Positions 1 through 12,125 of a stretch of DNA of 64,000 bases are shown here, piece after piece. Location of the stretch: NCBI GenBank assembly GCA_964017235.1, contig OZ024929.1, positions 163,665,609 through 163,729,608 of the forward strand, in the 5' to 3' direction. Within the stretch, counting starts at the first letter, position 1. Each line of letters opens with the position of its first letter. Made by a program: the position numbers and the translations under genes. This DNA comes from Sabellastarte sp. h YS-2021. Taxonomy: Eukaryota; Annelida; Polychaeta; Sabellida; Sabellidae. The notes beneath the pieces were generated by a model, which searched no databases, was not told the DNA's origin, and worked only from the letters and a program-made list of their open reading frames with translations.

Positions 1-315
1 GCAACTGGTTTGTCTTCCAACATATTCTTCCCCTATTCCACTGAACTGAAAAAATTATTGTCTGTTTGTCCAGAACATAAATTCTGAACTCTGAAGTGGT
101 GGACTAAAAGTCTTTACTGAATTAACTGGATCTTATTAGCAAGAAAAATTGTTCCTGTTCTTGTGAGATAGTTTTTGTGTTCTACCTGGCCTCTCTGTGT
201 TAAAGACATATGCTTGCTCCATGGCGCTCTCAGTTTGAGACAACGAATTTGTGTTTTGCACCTTAAACCCTGATACCACCATAAAGGTCAAATATATTAC
301 ACCTTAGATCACACA

Positions 316-372
316 GGGGGCCACAGTGGCAGAGTGGTAACACTCTCGCCTCCCACATCTGAGGCCTGGAAC
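316..372 (+). mobile_element. tRNA-Gly-type SINE, head fragment
   Basis: The segment GGGGGCCACAGTGGCAGAGTGG starts at 316 and runs through the A-box-like TGGCAGAGTGG and CTCGCCTCCCAC, as in the full SINE copies at 31655 and 43013. The match stops at GAGGCCTGGAAC, before the B box, and passes directly into TTGTACAA repeats. Only the 5' part of the SINE is present. Confidence 0.75.
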
Positions 373-500
373 TTGCAACTTGTACAAGCAGTTTGTACAA
401 GTTGCAACTTGTACAAGATTGGCTGTACAAGTTGTAACTTGTATAGAATTTCACCATCAAATAATCCCAACTTGTACAATACTGTTGTACAAGTTTTACT
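370..500. repeat. TTGTACAA / GTTGCAAC palindromic repeat cluster
   Basis: The cluster repeats the palindromes TTGTACAA and GTTGCAAC in the order acttgtacaagttgcaact, with spacers of variable length. Because each word is its own reverse complement the cluster is nearly strand-symmetric and can fold into hairpins. It begins exactly where the SINE head ends. No coding role is seen. Confidence 0.85.
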
Positions 501-1462
501 TAAAAATAATTTTGGTTAAATAAATTAAATTAACAATTTTACTGAAAATATTTTTTATTTTACATGTATAAATATCCAAGTTAATGTGAGAGTGTCATAT
601 ATATATAATTTTCCATGAAAAATTAACACTGAATTTACAGAATACCTTGAAAATTTTTTCAGTAACATTTAAAATACAAAAAAGTTATCAATATATCTGT
701 ATATTAATATGTTAAGTTGGTACTTTATCACTCGCTTCCGTGTTAAATACTAAGTTCAGCATAAATGTAAGCTGTTCCTTATTGATGCTTGTAAAACTTC
801 AGCTTTGTTCCCAATGGAGCTATGGGACTGTGGAATGGGGTCTTTTCTCTTTTTAAAAATACTTAGGCAGAAAAGTTTCAATAATAACAATCATACTTCA
901 AAGATGAAAGTTTATAAGATGATGAAAGTTATAAGTAAGAAATAGAAATCTTCTAAATGCGATCGACTGTGTTGGTATGGCTTTCTATAGCATCCTGGCT
1001 TTTTTTGTGATTTACCTCTAGGTAATTAACTAGGATCACACGTGGGTAAGGGTAAGCATCAAAGGACAGGTGATAGTATATCCTTAATTGTAATTGACAC
1101 ATGCTTTTCATTAATAAAATCCTTGTATATTCTTGCAATTCAGATGTGGTTTTATCATCATAAAATAATTTTATGTGTCCCTTTGTTTTGGAACAAATAA
1201 ATTTAGAAGAATTGTTGACAAAAAAGATGATTATAAATCATACTAGTGTGACTCAAACTTTTAAAATAATATAAAGATTAACATTAAAAGTTTTGTAACT
1301 GTCAAAAAAAATTATGAAAATATTCACGTCAACAGTATGCTTTCTCATCAAAGAACTATAGTCTACACTGAATTTGTCATTCATGAAGATCGGATATGTT
1401 GATTTTATGAATTTTAAAGTATAAATTCATAAAAATACAATGGTTCAACTGAAAAATATGGA
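501..1462. other. AT-rich intronic sequence, nothing recognised
   Basis: The stretch is AT-rich with short poly-A/T runs. No protein-like open frame, RNA gene or terminal inverted repeat was seen. Confidence 0.5.
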
Positions 1463-1630
1463 GCTTGTACAAGTTGCAACTTGTACAGGTCCAAAATTTG
1501 TACATGTTGCAACTTGTACAAGTCCACCTGTACAAGTTCCAACTTGTACAAGCTGTTTGTACAAGTTGCAACTTGTATAGATTTCTTGTACAAGTTCCAA
1601 CTTGTACAAAATCTCAACTTGTACATAACA
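1463..1630. repeat. Second TTGTACAA / GTTGCAAC palindromic repeat cluster
   Basis: This has the same palindromic words as the cluster at 370-500, here in about five to six copies of a roughly 25-bp unit (TTGTACAAGTTGCAACTTG core) with GTTCCAAC variants. It lies about 1 kb from the first cluster and has no SINE head. Open frames through it on both strands are repeat artefacts rich in YKLQLVQ or LYKLQ strings. Confidence 0.88.
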
Positions 1631-2709
1631 TACATATATATATTTAAGACCTCTTTATTTGATGTTTTTTCCAAGTATTACTGTTCTTGTCATTATATTA
1701 AGTAGATCTATTGCACAGAATGTTCTGATCAGTTTGTAATATAGTTGGTAGCACACTTCATAAGAAATTGTTGATTTGGAATTCTGATATTGTGACCACT
1801 TGCACCACTCCAGTGTCCTCTACCAGTAAATATGCCCATGTCAATCAACCTGTTGGAATGCAGTGTTAAAACTTTCAAGTCTTGATAACATTTCCCACTC
1901 AGTTGCATTGCGTTGGACTAGCCGATCATGGTGCAATGTTAATTTTCAAGAAGCTGTTTCCTTTTGAAACAGCTATGTATGTTTCCTTGAACCCTAGAAT
2001 CCGTACTCAGTGAACCAACTCAGTGGTCATACATTATTGATGGCAGTGAAGCAGTAGGTGAGAATGTGTCTTCCTTTGATTTTTTCACTTTTTGTCACTG
2101 GGTAATGGGCTTAAGTGGTTGATGGTGACACTTACTTAATGGCATCTCATATGTAATTTTCTGTAGTATACTTTTCTTCTGATATTTTGTGTACTTATTG
2201 GGTCAATCCGTAATGAGTTTTGCTGGATAGCTATATGTGGTATTTCACTATTTTTTCGAAGATCATTTCACTAATCATTATTCAGTCCTCATGATAGGTA
2301 TTCTGAATCATGTCACAAGACTAACAATAAACTTCCCAGTTTCGCTGCTTCAGTTTTCCTGAAAAAATTATACTCAATGATCCAGATGGGTTTCTGAAGA
2401 AAATGTTTGTAAAATAACTAGATTTAGAATCTGAGACATAAGGAGCTCTTTTTCAAATCGGTATACTATGTTTTCCAATAAAAATTCAACCATTTACAAA
2501 ATATTCTATACTATGATGGCTTGTTTTCAAGAGGTACTGGTCTATAGTAAACTCTAAAATAGTTTGGTTTACATCTACCTTCTAAGAATTGCACATTATT
2601 TTATGATTGTAAGGATAGATTAACATTGTATATAATCAAATAGAGCTTGTTTTGGTGTCTGACATATGTTCCAGATTTATGGCCACTCTCATCCTGTCCA
2701 TTATGTTCA
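1631..2709. other. Intronic sequence, nothing recognised
   Basis: No repeat family, coding segment or RNA gene was recognised here by eye. Confidence 0.5.
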
Positions 2710-3428
2710 GGGGCCGGTTTCATAAAAAGTCTCAGTTTGAGACCAGTTTTGGGCTGAGTCTGGGTCTCAAATCTGAGACTTTTGTCTCGGCTGAGTTTTT
2801 GGCTGAAATGGATTTCACAAAAGGTGGATCAGCTGAGACTGGTCTCAAGTCATAGTCTCAACTTTTAAATTTCATTTAAGACACTTCCTTGGTTTGTTTT
2901 TTATGCAAGTGCATTTATTTCATGGTCAATATCGATTTAAATTGTATTAACGCTGATAACACATGAAAAAAAAATTGATATAATATTATTGGTAACAAGC
3001 CAATTGTTTGAGACTCAACTGAGACCGAGTCAAGCTTTGAGTCCCCTCTTGTAACTATTCACTTGACAACGATCAAAAAAGCATGTCAATTCAATTGACT
3101 TTTCTTATTATGAATATTGAATATGTAGATGTAATTAGTAAGCAAAATAAAAATATAATATTTCAAGATTCAACAAATTCATTTTCATGCAAATTATATT
3201 GCTTTATACACAAGTGTTTGGATGACAAACTTTGGACTCAAAATTTGAGACACCTCCTTGGTGGGCTCAAAATTGAGCCCATGACTGAGCCAAATCTCAA
3301 GTTGAGCCTGTTTGTGAAATGCTTTGAGTCTGAGTCCACAGACTCAGCAAAATATTTACAACATTTGAGCCCAAAGTCTCAGATTTGAGCCTGAGACCAG
3401 ACTTAAGTCCTTTCATGAAACCGGCCCC
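2710..3428 (+). mobile_element. GGGGCCGG-ended MITE, copy A
   Basis: The left end GGGGCCGGTTTCATAAAAAG and the right end TTTCATGAAACCGGCCCC are inverted repeats. Inside each end are further inverted blocks built of TCTCAGTTTGAGAC-like and CTCAAATCTGAGAC-like words, so much of the 719-bp element can fold back. It encodes no transposase. Flanking bases are CA on the left and AG on the right, compatible with a CAG target duplication if one G/C of each end is assigned to the target. Copy B at 36735-37452 is the same subfamily in the opposite orientation. Confidence 0.9.
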
Positions 3429-4165
3429 AGGTTTTTGATAGTTACACTCAAATCCGGTATCGTTAAGTATGAAGCAGTTAGGCATGCTGATGTTTGGGTA
3501 ATGGGAATTTGCAACGAAATACTCTTCAGTGATGGTATTAACAAAAAGAGCCATAGAAGTCAGCAGAAACCAGTTTCACAAAATTAACTAATGGCAGCTT
3601 AATAGAAAACCTCCACTTTTGACGTAGGTGGAATGACAGATTGCGTATTTAAACAGCACCATGAGATGGGACACATCCTTCAAGACAATAGACGTTATGA
3701 TGTGTGAGACAGAAAAAAAATGGTGCTCCCTTTCTTTTTGCTATACAATGTTGCTTTACAGAAAAGAGGTGGCAGTATAATAAGGGGGAAAGCTGGCTAA
3801 AACTAGAGGGAAGAAAGAAAAAAAATGTTTTATGAACAGAAAACATCAGTAACTATAGCAACTAGAGGGGTATTCAAACTGAGTGAAAATAGATGTATCT
3901 TTCATTGATAAGGCTTACTTCTTGAGTTAGGGACCAGATGAAAGAAACAGATTAAATACTGCACAGACATAATAACCGCAAGACTAATCATATTTTCCTA
4001 CAGGTTTAGTGCTTTTTTCCAAGGGGTTAAAGCATAAACTTGAATGACATTGTCTAGAAGTTATAAATGGAAATTGGTAAAAAGAGTCATTTCGGTAATT
4101 TAATCTAAACCAGCAGATGATGCTGTTTACTTAATATACTTGACCAAAAAAGAAACGCAAGTTTA
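3429..4165. other. Intronic sequence, nothing recognised
   Basis: Purine-rich stretches and A runs occur near 3700-3830. No supported feature was seen. Confidence 0.5.
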
Positions 4166-4173
4166 ATGAAGAA

Positions 4174-4593
4174 TAGTGTTGGGACTCGCCTCCAACTTTC
4201 AGGGTCGATTATTCTTCCATTTTTCCGACCGATGATTGACCCCCAATTGATTTTACTCCATTGTTGATCATTAATTAAGAAACACTTTCCGGGATAAAGT
4301 ATGAGTCAATCTGGTAAAAATAACGGTGTTCTGACATTTAGAATCTACCAAAAGTACCCATTTCCTGTAAATATGGTGTTAGATATAAACAAAACCTCGA
4401 AATTCAAGACAAAACTGACAGTTTATTAAGTAAAAATACCTAAAATATGTTCAAAATACGTGGATATTGAGGTACAGTAGGAAAGGTAAGATTTAAGCTG
4501 AAAATTTGATTATTAGAAAACGACAATGACCGACCGTCTTTGTACACTGTCACCGACAAATAATCGACCACTTGTCAAATTGTCCCAACACTA
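4174..4593. mobile_element. hAT-type nonautonomous element with 8-bp target duplication
   Basis: The ends are perfect 12-bp inverted repeats: TAGTGTTGGGAC at 4174-4185 and its complement at 4582-4593. The flanks ATGAAGAA (4166-4173) and ATAAAGAA (4594-4601) form an 8-bp target duplication with one mismatch, typical of the hAT superfamily. A second inverted block, GTCGATTA, lies inside both ends. No transposase is encoded in the 420 bp. The interior from 4279 to about 4475 is shared with 57538-57735 and with the interior of the TA-flanked element at 62511-62850. Confidence 0.9.
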
Positions 4594-4611
4594 ATAAAGA
4601 ATAAATTAGAT

Positions 4612-4714
4612 TTTATTATCCACCGCACATAGTATTTGACCCGTATAGAGGGATATACGGAGCGGGAGATATTTTGTTTGTACACAATGGCGACTGTGTA
4701 CCATGGATAATAAT
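4612..4714. repeat. Short inverted-end sequence, possible small MITE
   Basis: TTATTATCCA near 4612 and TGGATAATAA near 4704 are inverted repeats about 100 bp apart. Between them lies CCGTATAGAGGGATATACGG, itself a near-palindrome. The termini fit a small foldback element but no target duplication was established. Confidence 0.45.
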
Positions 4715-6484
4715 GAGTGTGAATAACTTCCGGTTTTTCATCAATATCTTGGAAAGTATATAACCTATAAATATGTATTATATATCATTAGAAAGGTCTT
4801 TTTACAGCGTTTCTGCTCATGTGTTTTGCTTGAAAATCGATGCAGAAATGACTGAAATATTGAAAGGTAAAGATTGAAGTTTTTATATTCACTGTTGCCA
4901 CTTCTTTTTCGTAGTCTTTTTCATGTTTATGAAGATTAACAATATGATACTTGTGCTACGTCCTCGTATAATATTGTTATCTTCAGTCGTGATATATTTT
5001 TTCTGTATATGCCATTCGGGAAGTTTTCCTATTGTATCTTGTGTTTCATTTTTGGTCAAGTATATTTTAATGTATACCAGCAGTGTACTGCTAACACAAA
5101 AATGCAGTAAATTTTCGTATCCAGGTTTGTGACTTGCATGGGTAGAAATTTATTTTAAAGGCAATTTTATCTTTAGTTTGAATTATAAATAATTTTCTAT
5201 GCATAAATCATTCAGCTACTTTTAAAGATTTCATTACATCATTACCTGCATTTTACTTTCTACAATATACCAAAATAACAGAAACATGTAAAAACACATT
5301 TCAATAAAAATTCACATTGAATTTATTTTGGCCATTTTTTTCTGGAATCGATTATTTGAAGTTATGTTTTGCCAATTTTGGAATAGAGTACTGGAGACAC
5401 AGTCACTTCCTTCTGGAATATCATATATATTTACAGTTGTACTGACTACAGCAATACATGTAATATTGAATTTGATTGTTGGACATAAGATATCAGCTCC
5501 TGGTTGAGGGGCAGAGATAGCTTTTGACATGACAGATCAATTAAGCAGCCCATAGCATCCAGAAGTCAGAGAAGGGAGGGCTTGTCATACAGAGCCAGCT
5601 CAACTCCCTAAAACCCTCACTTCCTCTCCCCAGTACTGGGCTCAAGTACAAGTCTGGTGCCACAACAAATAGCTCAGTGTCTGGGGGAAGTTTGACCTTT
5701 TTGTCAAGGGAGTCTGGAGGTATAAGAGATGGTAGAATACACGTGGAGCTAAAAAGCCTGCAATGTAGCTAATTTACCTGCTGCTGTAAATTGTCCAATT
5801 TCAGAATATTCATCAGCTGCAATACTGTTTTTGCCCTGTTTTCCAAACAAATATATATTCCTGTTTTGCAAGTTCACCTTGGTCAATACTTGGTAGACTT
5901 AAGTTCATCTGGTCCTGTGAAATTGTCAAAAATTGTGATCTACCATAGAGATGAAAGTGAGCATTCTGGTGTAAAACCCAAGATGTCATATTTGCAGTGT
6001 CTAACATATAAATAACAGCAGGTGTTCTCAGTAGGCCAAAATGCAGCAAGCTAAGTGCACATGCAAAATGTCCTTAAAGGGAATGCTTCCTTTTAATACT
6101 TTTTTGCATTAATAGTAAAGGGGATCTAGGTTTAATTGAGATTAACATAAACATATTTGTAATGCACGGTTAAGTACTGTTTGAAATAGTTTGGTTAATC
6201 AAGGTGGCATTTGGCAAAAAATTTCTTTTCACATAATGCTTGATTATTCTTTAGAACAACTTTGGGGCGTTATTTTAGATAAATCTCACAATTGAATCTC
6301 TCCAAACTGACTCGAGCTACCAGAAATATAATTCTAATTCGACATTTACAGCGCTTAATCTTCCTTATTCAAAGGGGACTCTAAAATGCAACAGAACAAA
6401 AAAAGTTAACCAATTTGAGTATCCAGGGACAGAAAAGAGGTCAAACACTACAGAGAATGCTAGGGGGTGATTAAGACTAAGGTG
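4715..6484. other. Intronic sequence, nothing recognised
   Basis: Two short open frames here have no protein signature and no convincing splice sites. Nothing further is supported. Confidence 0.5.
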
Positions 6485-6740
6485 GCTATGCCTTGGTGTA
6501 AAGGTAGGTTTTAAGCTGGTTTCTGAAAGAGACTAGAGAGGGTGGATGCACAAATTTCATCAGGAAGAGCATTTCAAACAATATGGGCATCAAAAGCAAA
6601 ACTATTACCAAACTGTGTGACAGATTTATGAATAGAGGGTTGGAACTTTGGAATGACAGGGAAATTACCACCACTCTGACTGCGTCTGGTACTGTAAGAA
6701 CTGCTGTAGGAAGAGATATATGGAACAAAACTGGGAAACC
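6485..6740. repeat. LINE/SINE-tail-like dispersed repeat fragment
   Basis: The run from GTAAAGGTAGGTTTTAAGC through AAAGAGACTAGAGAGGGTGG and GCATTTCAAACAATATGGGC resembles, from memory, a widespread non-LTR 3' sequence of aquatic animals (the motif 'gaaggagaggagggtggatgc...agttccagagtgtgggg'). No ends or target duplication were found, so this rests on pattern recognition only. Confidence 0.4.
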
Positions 6741-6979
6741 AGTGCTACGAATATGCTTATGTATGTATAAATATACTTATGCCTAACTCCAAATACCAAA
6801 TAATAGTGTAAATTTCAGTGCAAAAGGCACTCAAAATACTGTATATTTAATTGTTTTTCAAAGATGCTCTAAATTGAAGGGGTTTTAAAATATTACTTGG
6901 CTATTACCACTTAAGTCAATGGACTGATGGCCTCACAGAAACTTGGAGACAGCAGTGGCTTATCTGCCAGATTTAGTGC

Positions 6980-8032
6980 TTTTTACCCCACAGCCCTTCA
7001 GGGCTGTTTGGGTATTGTTTTCACCCATGGTGTCTGGATGGCCGGGCAGGTGGGAGGGTGGCGGAAAAAAGTTTGTCCAGGCTGTATCTTAGAAAAAGTT
7101 AGGTGTAGGAAGTTAATACTTGGTAGGGACAATGGTTAAGGGGGTACAGGTGTAGGTGTGCAAAGTCTTGGTGTGACATTGATTTGATCTTTGATGTTGC
7201 CATAGTGACCTTGAGTTTGAAATTCATGTTCCGGGCTATATCTTGGTAACTGTAAGGTGTAGGAAGCAGATACTTGATTGGGACAATGGTTGGGGGTTGT
7301 AGGTGTGCAACGTCATGGTGTGACCTTGACTTGACCTTTGACCTTGCTGTAGTGACCTTGACCTATAATATCTTGTCCAGGCTATATCTTGGCAACCGTA
7401 AGGTGCAGAAAGTTGATACGTGGTAGGGACATTGGTTGGGAGTTGTAGGTATTCAACATTGTGGTGTGACCTTGAATTGACTTTTGATCATTCCGTAGTG
7501 ATCTTGACCTTGAATTTTGTCTGGGCTATTGCTTGGATTCTGTAAGGTGTAGAAGGTTAACACTTGTTAGGGACATTTGTTAGGGGGTGTAGATGTACAT
7601 CATGGTGTAACCTTTAACTTCGGCTGTGCCAAAGTGTGTTCACCTGCCATATTTGAGACATGTTTCTCTTATGACAAAGATATATAGATTGCTGCGACTG
7701 ATTATTATGTGTACCTTTACATAATTGTGCTATTTTCATTGACATCCATTCTCCAGTTAATTAGTTTTACAGCTTCATAATTTTTAGTTTACTGATTAAT
7801 GCTGTCATCTTGCTATTGAATTGTCTTTTTTAATACTTTATCTTTACATACCGTTTCTTTCTCTTAAACATTATTTTCTCTACCTAAAGTATTTGGACTT
7901 TTATATAACTGACACTGCTCTGAAAGTATCCCAATCTTTGTACGGTTTGACAACTTCTGTATCTCATTGTGTTGGAAACTATTTCCCCAGGCTGTGGGGT
8001 ACGGGCATCTCTGATGCTATTTTCTTTCTAGT
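6980..8032 (+). repeat. TGACCT-rich dispersed repeat, copy 1
   Basis: It starts with ACCCCACAGCCCTTCAGGGCTGT and ends with TATTTCCCCAGGCTGTGGGG, marks shared with other copies in this window. Inside, an approximately 115-bp module repeats: an ATATCTTGG-type segment, GTAAGGTGTAGGAAGTTGATACTTGG, GGGACATTGGTTGGGG, TGCAACATCATGGTGTGACC, then several TGACCT words. A perfect direct repeat TGACCTTTGACCT lies at 7332-7344 and TGACCTTGACCT at 7353-7364. On the other strand these read AGGTCAAAGGTCA and AGGTCAAGGTCA, the DR1 and extended half-site patterns bound by nuclear receptors. It has no coding capacity. Confidence 0.85.
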
Positions 8033-9484
8033 TTCTATTGTAGCACTGGTCGATTGTATTTGTTGGCCAACTTGTTGAAGTTCTGTAACCTTATGTCAGG
8101 ACCCAATGTCTTTTGGAATACTTCACAACTGAGAATATTTCTGCATTGCTTGTCCAGTACCAGGTGCTGTTCCTCTTTACAGAGTTTCATTCCTTAGATT
8201 TGTGCCCACAAGAAAAAGGTAAAAAATATCTCAAAATATCCCAACAATAAAGAAAAAAGTAGTGTGAAATCTCAAAATAGTCCAATAAAAAGTACATTAT
8301 TTTTTTGCAACTTTTCATTGTCATATCCTCATATCCACCTTTCACCTTGTAATCCATTCATATTATTCTTGTTAGTAGTGCAGTCCCTACTGACATTGTT
8401 TTGAGTGTCATGGTTAGAATGAAATGCTTCCATACTAATTTGATTATGTTACATTGTTAACTGGTCCGTGTGGACATTTGGTTTCATAACAAAACAGCTG
8501 AATTTTTGTCCCTTTTTCTCCTCAGTATCAGGAAGAATTTAGATTGTTTTAAAGTATTCTACTAAATTTATCAGGCATATTTTAGAGGTTTATAAGGGTA
8601 TATTATATGGGTATTTGGCTTAGATGTGATTTTTCTGATACAGTGAAAATATTACAGCTGTAGTTTTACAAGGAGGATTTGTGTTTGACAAAGAGGGCTG
8701 AAAGTGGCAGTGTGATATGTACATGTACTTGTTTGCTATAGTGATTGTCACTGGAACAGCTTTGCATTGAACAGGCTGCTTTATGTGTTAAGTGTGGTTC
8801 TGCTTTGCATTCATTTTCAGACTTGACTCCCTGTACACTGAGAGCAGGCAAAGTCAGGCCAGGCAAAAGGAAGCAATAAAGAGCTCTAGTTAAATATCCA
8901 TAATAAATGCTATTTTCAAACTGGGTCACTATATTTCTTCTCAAGTATGAATTGCATGGGTCCACAAAAATATTTCGAATGTTGAGCTATTTTTGGGATG
9001 TACAAAGTGCAAAAGATTCATCCATATTTGATGCAAAAGTTAGTCTACTTTGATGGGTAGATGAAATTTAAGCCACAATTAGAACCACAAATCAGCTCGA
9101 TGTCTCTGTGAATACAAACCTTAGTCCTAATATGAATTTTGAGTTAACATCATTTTTTTTGTTGATCTTTCACTAATCCCTTTTGTGAATTTGTGGCCCT
9201 GATGTTTACTTTTTCTTACTACATAGGCCAGGAATTCTGGATAACAGATAATTTCAATTAAAACTGGCCTGTATCGACCTGATGGTTACTTTACCTTTAG
9301 AATTCCACTTGAAAGAGTTTCAGTATGAGGGTTCAGTGAGTTTAACTACAGGGAATATGAAACCATATCGGTATATTTTGTCACAAACTGACATCAAGAG
9401 CTCCAAGTCTGTGGACCATTTCTCTTCACCATATTTACATTTGCCAGGGTGGATATGTTTTTGGCAGCATAGGTTGATCTGCTT
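8033..9484. other. Intronic sequence, nothing recognised
   Basis: No repeat or exon was recognised. A minus-strand open frame at 8666-8965 has no domain or splice support. Confidence 0.5.
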
Positions 9485-9605
9485 GAAAAATAACTCAGAA
9501 AGTTATCGATGGATTGAGATGGAACTTTCAGGAAATGTTGTCAATAGCGCGAGGGACAGATGATTCGTTTTTGGTGGTGATCTGAATCACTAGGTCAGCA
9601 ATTTT
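9485..9605 (-). repeat. RTE-like 3' sequence fragment
   Basis: AGTTATCGATGGATTGAGATG, CTTTCAGGAAATGTTGTC and GGGACAGATGATTCG...TTGGTGGTGATCTGAATCAC are the reverse orientation of the motif string (GTGATCCAGATCAC, AAATTTCATCAAAATCCATCCATAA) in the copy at 59885-60330. It is a truncated, diverged copy. Confidence 0.65.
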
Positions 9606-10948
9606 TGGAAGGACCTTTATCATTGCAAGAGTCAGTAGTGCCTAGAATATACCTAAGTTTGATCAGGATCCAAGTAGAATTCCTAATACTATGATGAAAA
9701 ACAGGAAAAATTGGGGTGAAAACAAGTTGCTTGGTGGAGGTCTGTTTCTCCACTAAAATAAAACATATACTGCACTGTTGAGAGAATATCATGTTTCCTA
9801 AATTCAGTGTGAAAGAGTAGTATGTAAGCATTCAACAACCATTTTGTAAAGCTGCTGAGGTTGTAATTTTGAATAGGATGTCTTCTATATCTGTGTTTTA
9901 TAAACATTTTCAAAAGGTCAAATATAATGCATTATGCGCAGCCAATTGTATGAAAGATTTTTAGTGACAGTTTAATTCGTTAATTAATTATATATTACAA
10001 TTATTGTAGTACTGTTGGATTTGTTTTTACTGATGCTTTATAGGCTGTGTTGATATTAGCTGTAGGTCAAAAACAGAGAATTAAAAGGGGTTAGGTAATT
10101 GTATTTTAATGGGTGTTTGGCCTTTAATCCCTGTACTAGCTTTCAAATAGTTGGAGGCAGCAAATGTTCCATCAAATAAAACACCATCATCTGGTGCTGA
10201 CAATGTTATGAGAAAGTGTGATTAGTATTGATCCTAATGCTGTGCTCTAGTCATGCAAAGGTATTAGTTCTTTTCAGTTTTACAAGATGAGGATTAATGG
10301 GACTTTATGTCCACCCTAGTTGTGCTTCTCCAGCTTTTTCTTAAAGGCTTTGGAAGCGAGAATTTTTGGCATCAAAAGAGACGATCTTGATAGTTTGGTT
10401 AATTATTGAGGTTGGTCCAGATTTTGGCGGGTGACATGAGTGTTAGGTATAGGAGATTATGGAGGTTAAGACAAGTGGGTCATTTTGATTATAAGTTTGC
10501 TTAGCATTCCTTTCATGTACCCAGGGAGAGATCTCTTCACGCAATGTGTCCTGAAGTTAGTAAAAAAATACTGGTGGATTGAGCGTATTTGCCATAACTT
10601 AGTCTGGTCTACATCGGTGTTACTGTTTTATCATATGCTGCACTGTGTTCAATTCTACTGTTAGTCTCACTTGGGCACTATAAATTATACTGAAGTTCAG
10701 AATTGGTCTGAAATTGTCGAAATAGTTGCAGTTATATATAGATGCCTCAGTTTTCTTGCTGTGTCACCAGCATCTATACTGGGGAACACATAGCGATTGA
10801 TTTGTCCTCTAGTATTGATATCATGATTATCAACATTGTCACACTTTGTTACTGGCAGTATCTCAAAAATGGATCGACAAGTTAAAAGTCAAATATGGCA
10901 TGTGGGTATAACTGGTCCTCAAGGTGTGCCCTATTTTAAAGTGACCTT
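9606..10948. other. Intronic sequence, nothing recognised
   Basis: No supported exon, RNA gene or repeat was seen. Confidence 0.5.
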
Positions 10949-11263
10949 TAATAATAATAATAATAATACTTGGCTCTTATATAGCGCTTTTTCTATTATT
11001 AGCTCAAAGCGCTTTACACAGTATTACCCCAGCAAGGATAGCTAGCCTTGGTAACCTTACCTATTGCTGCCATGCAAGGCGCAGAAGCCAATATCCCTTA
11101 AAGCTGGGTACCCATATTTCCCCTGGGTGGAGAGAGGCACAGACCAGGTTAACATCTTGCCCAAGGATGTTATCCCACATGAAACAGTTGGCATCACTGG
11201 GGATCGAACCCACGACCCTTGGATTATAAGTCCAACACCCTACCAACTGAGCCACATGAGACC
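10949..11263 (-). mobile_element. tRNA-Ile(UAU)-derived SINE with (ATT)n tail
   Basis: On the minus strand the head (about 11263 to 11193) reads GTGGCTCAGTTGGTAGGGTG (D-arm and A box), then TTGGA-CTTATAA-TCCAA, a 5-bp anticodon stem with a 7-base loop and anticodon TAT, then GTGGGTTCGATCCCC (T-arm and B box). The body follows and the 3' end is AAAGCGCTATATAAGAGCC plus (TTA)n, a tail type associated with L2-clade LINEs. The head is linked to the body without a mature 3' acceptor end, so it is a SINE and not a tRNA gene. Confidence 0.88.
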
Positions 11264-11267
11264 CTTT

Positions 11268-11338
11268 AACTCCCGGTTTGAACTGCCAACCTCAGAGGTG
11301 GGAGCTGAGTGTGATACCACTGTGCCACGGTGCCTCTA
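11268..11338 (-). mobile_element. tRNA-Gly-type SINE, head fragment
   Basis: Minus-strand reading GAGGCACCGTGGCACAGTGG, TCAGCTCCCACCTCTGAGG and GGCAGTTCAAACCGGG matches the A box, CTCCCAC anticodon region and B box of the Gly-type SINE family (full copy at 43013). It sits head-on next to the Ile-type SINE. Confidence 0.8.
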
Positions 11339-12125
11339 GTAAAAACTTGAAGGAAAAGCATCATAATTATGCATATCTCTGTGTTTGTCTCTGTGTCCGC
11401 CTGTGTGCATGAGTCAAAAATAGATGAGATCTGGGTTACATTTTTTTTCAGCAAGGTGGGGGTCTAATCAAGGCTTTGTCCTCCTCAAAGATTGTCTGGA
11501 TCTGCAGAAATACTGTCAGGCAGCTGACTATGTCAGTACTGTGTGTTTTCGAATTTCATCCATTTCAATCTGAAACAAAAAGTGATGATGCAGTAAAATT
11601 CTACTGAATTCTTGTGGTTGCCAATTTTGCAAGTCTTCATTGGGCTCGAAACTGTGGTCTTGGGGTTTAACCCAGTGAGAATGTTGACAGTGTGGGTAGC
11701 CTGTTCCTATATAACCCATGCTGTCAAAAACGGATATACAAATCAAATCTTGCAATTTTTACTTTGGTCATGATGAGGCAGTGATATCACAAATTATTTT
11801 GGTTGTAAACAACTTAACATGGTAACTATATCAAGACTTTCTAGGCCCCAAAGAGTTTCTCAAGTGCAACTGTTTTCAAATAATCACAAACTTGCTGGTC
11901 AGCAGAGAGAGTAGAATAAATATTCAGTGTCATATGCTCCATTTTTCAAGTTGTTCATAAGTTAAGCTTCCATTATGGCAAATTTATAGAAATCAGGCTT
12001 CTAATGTGGGTTGTCATATGCCGTCTGGATTTTTTCACACACACAAAAACCCCCAGATGTTTTGGTCATTAATTATTTGGTTTGGACCTCTTTGGGTCAG
12101 TTGTTTTCATGAACAAAAAAAAACA
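11339..12125. other. Intronic sequence, nothing recognised
   Basis: No supported feature was seen. Confidence 0.5.

Noticed and set aside
11193-11263. A tRNA-Ile(UAU) gene on the minus strand
   Set aside because: The tRNA-like head is fused to a SINE body and an (ATT)n tail and lacks a proper acceptor-stem 3' end, so it is a SINE.
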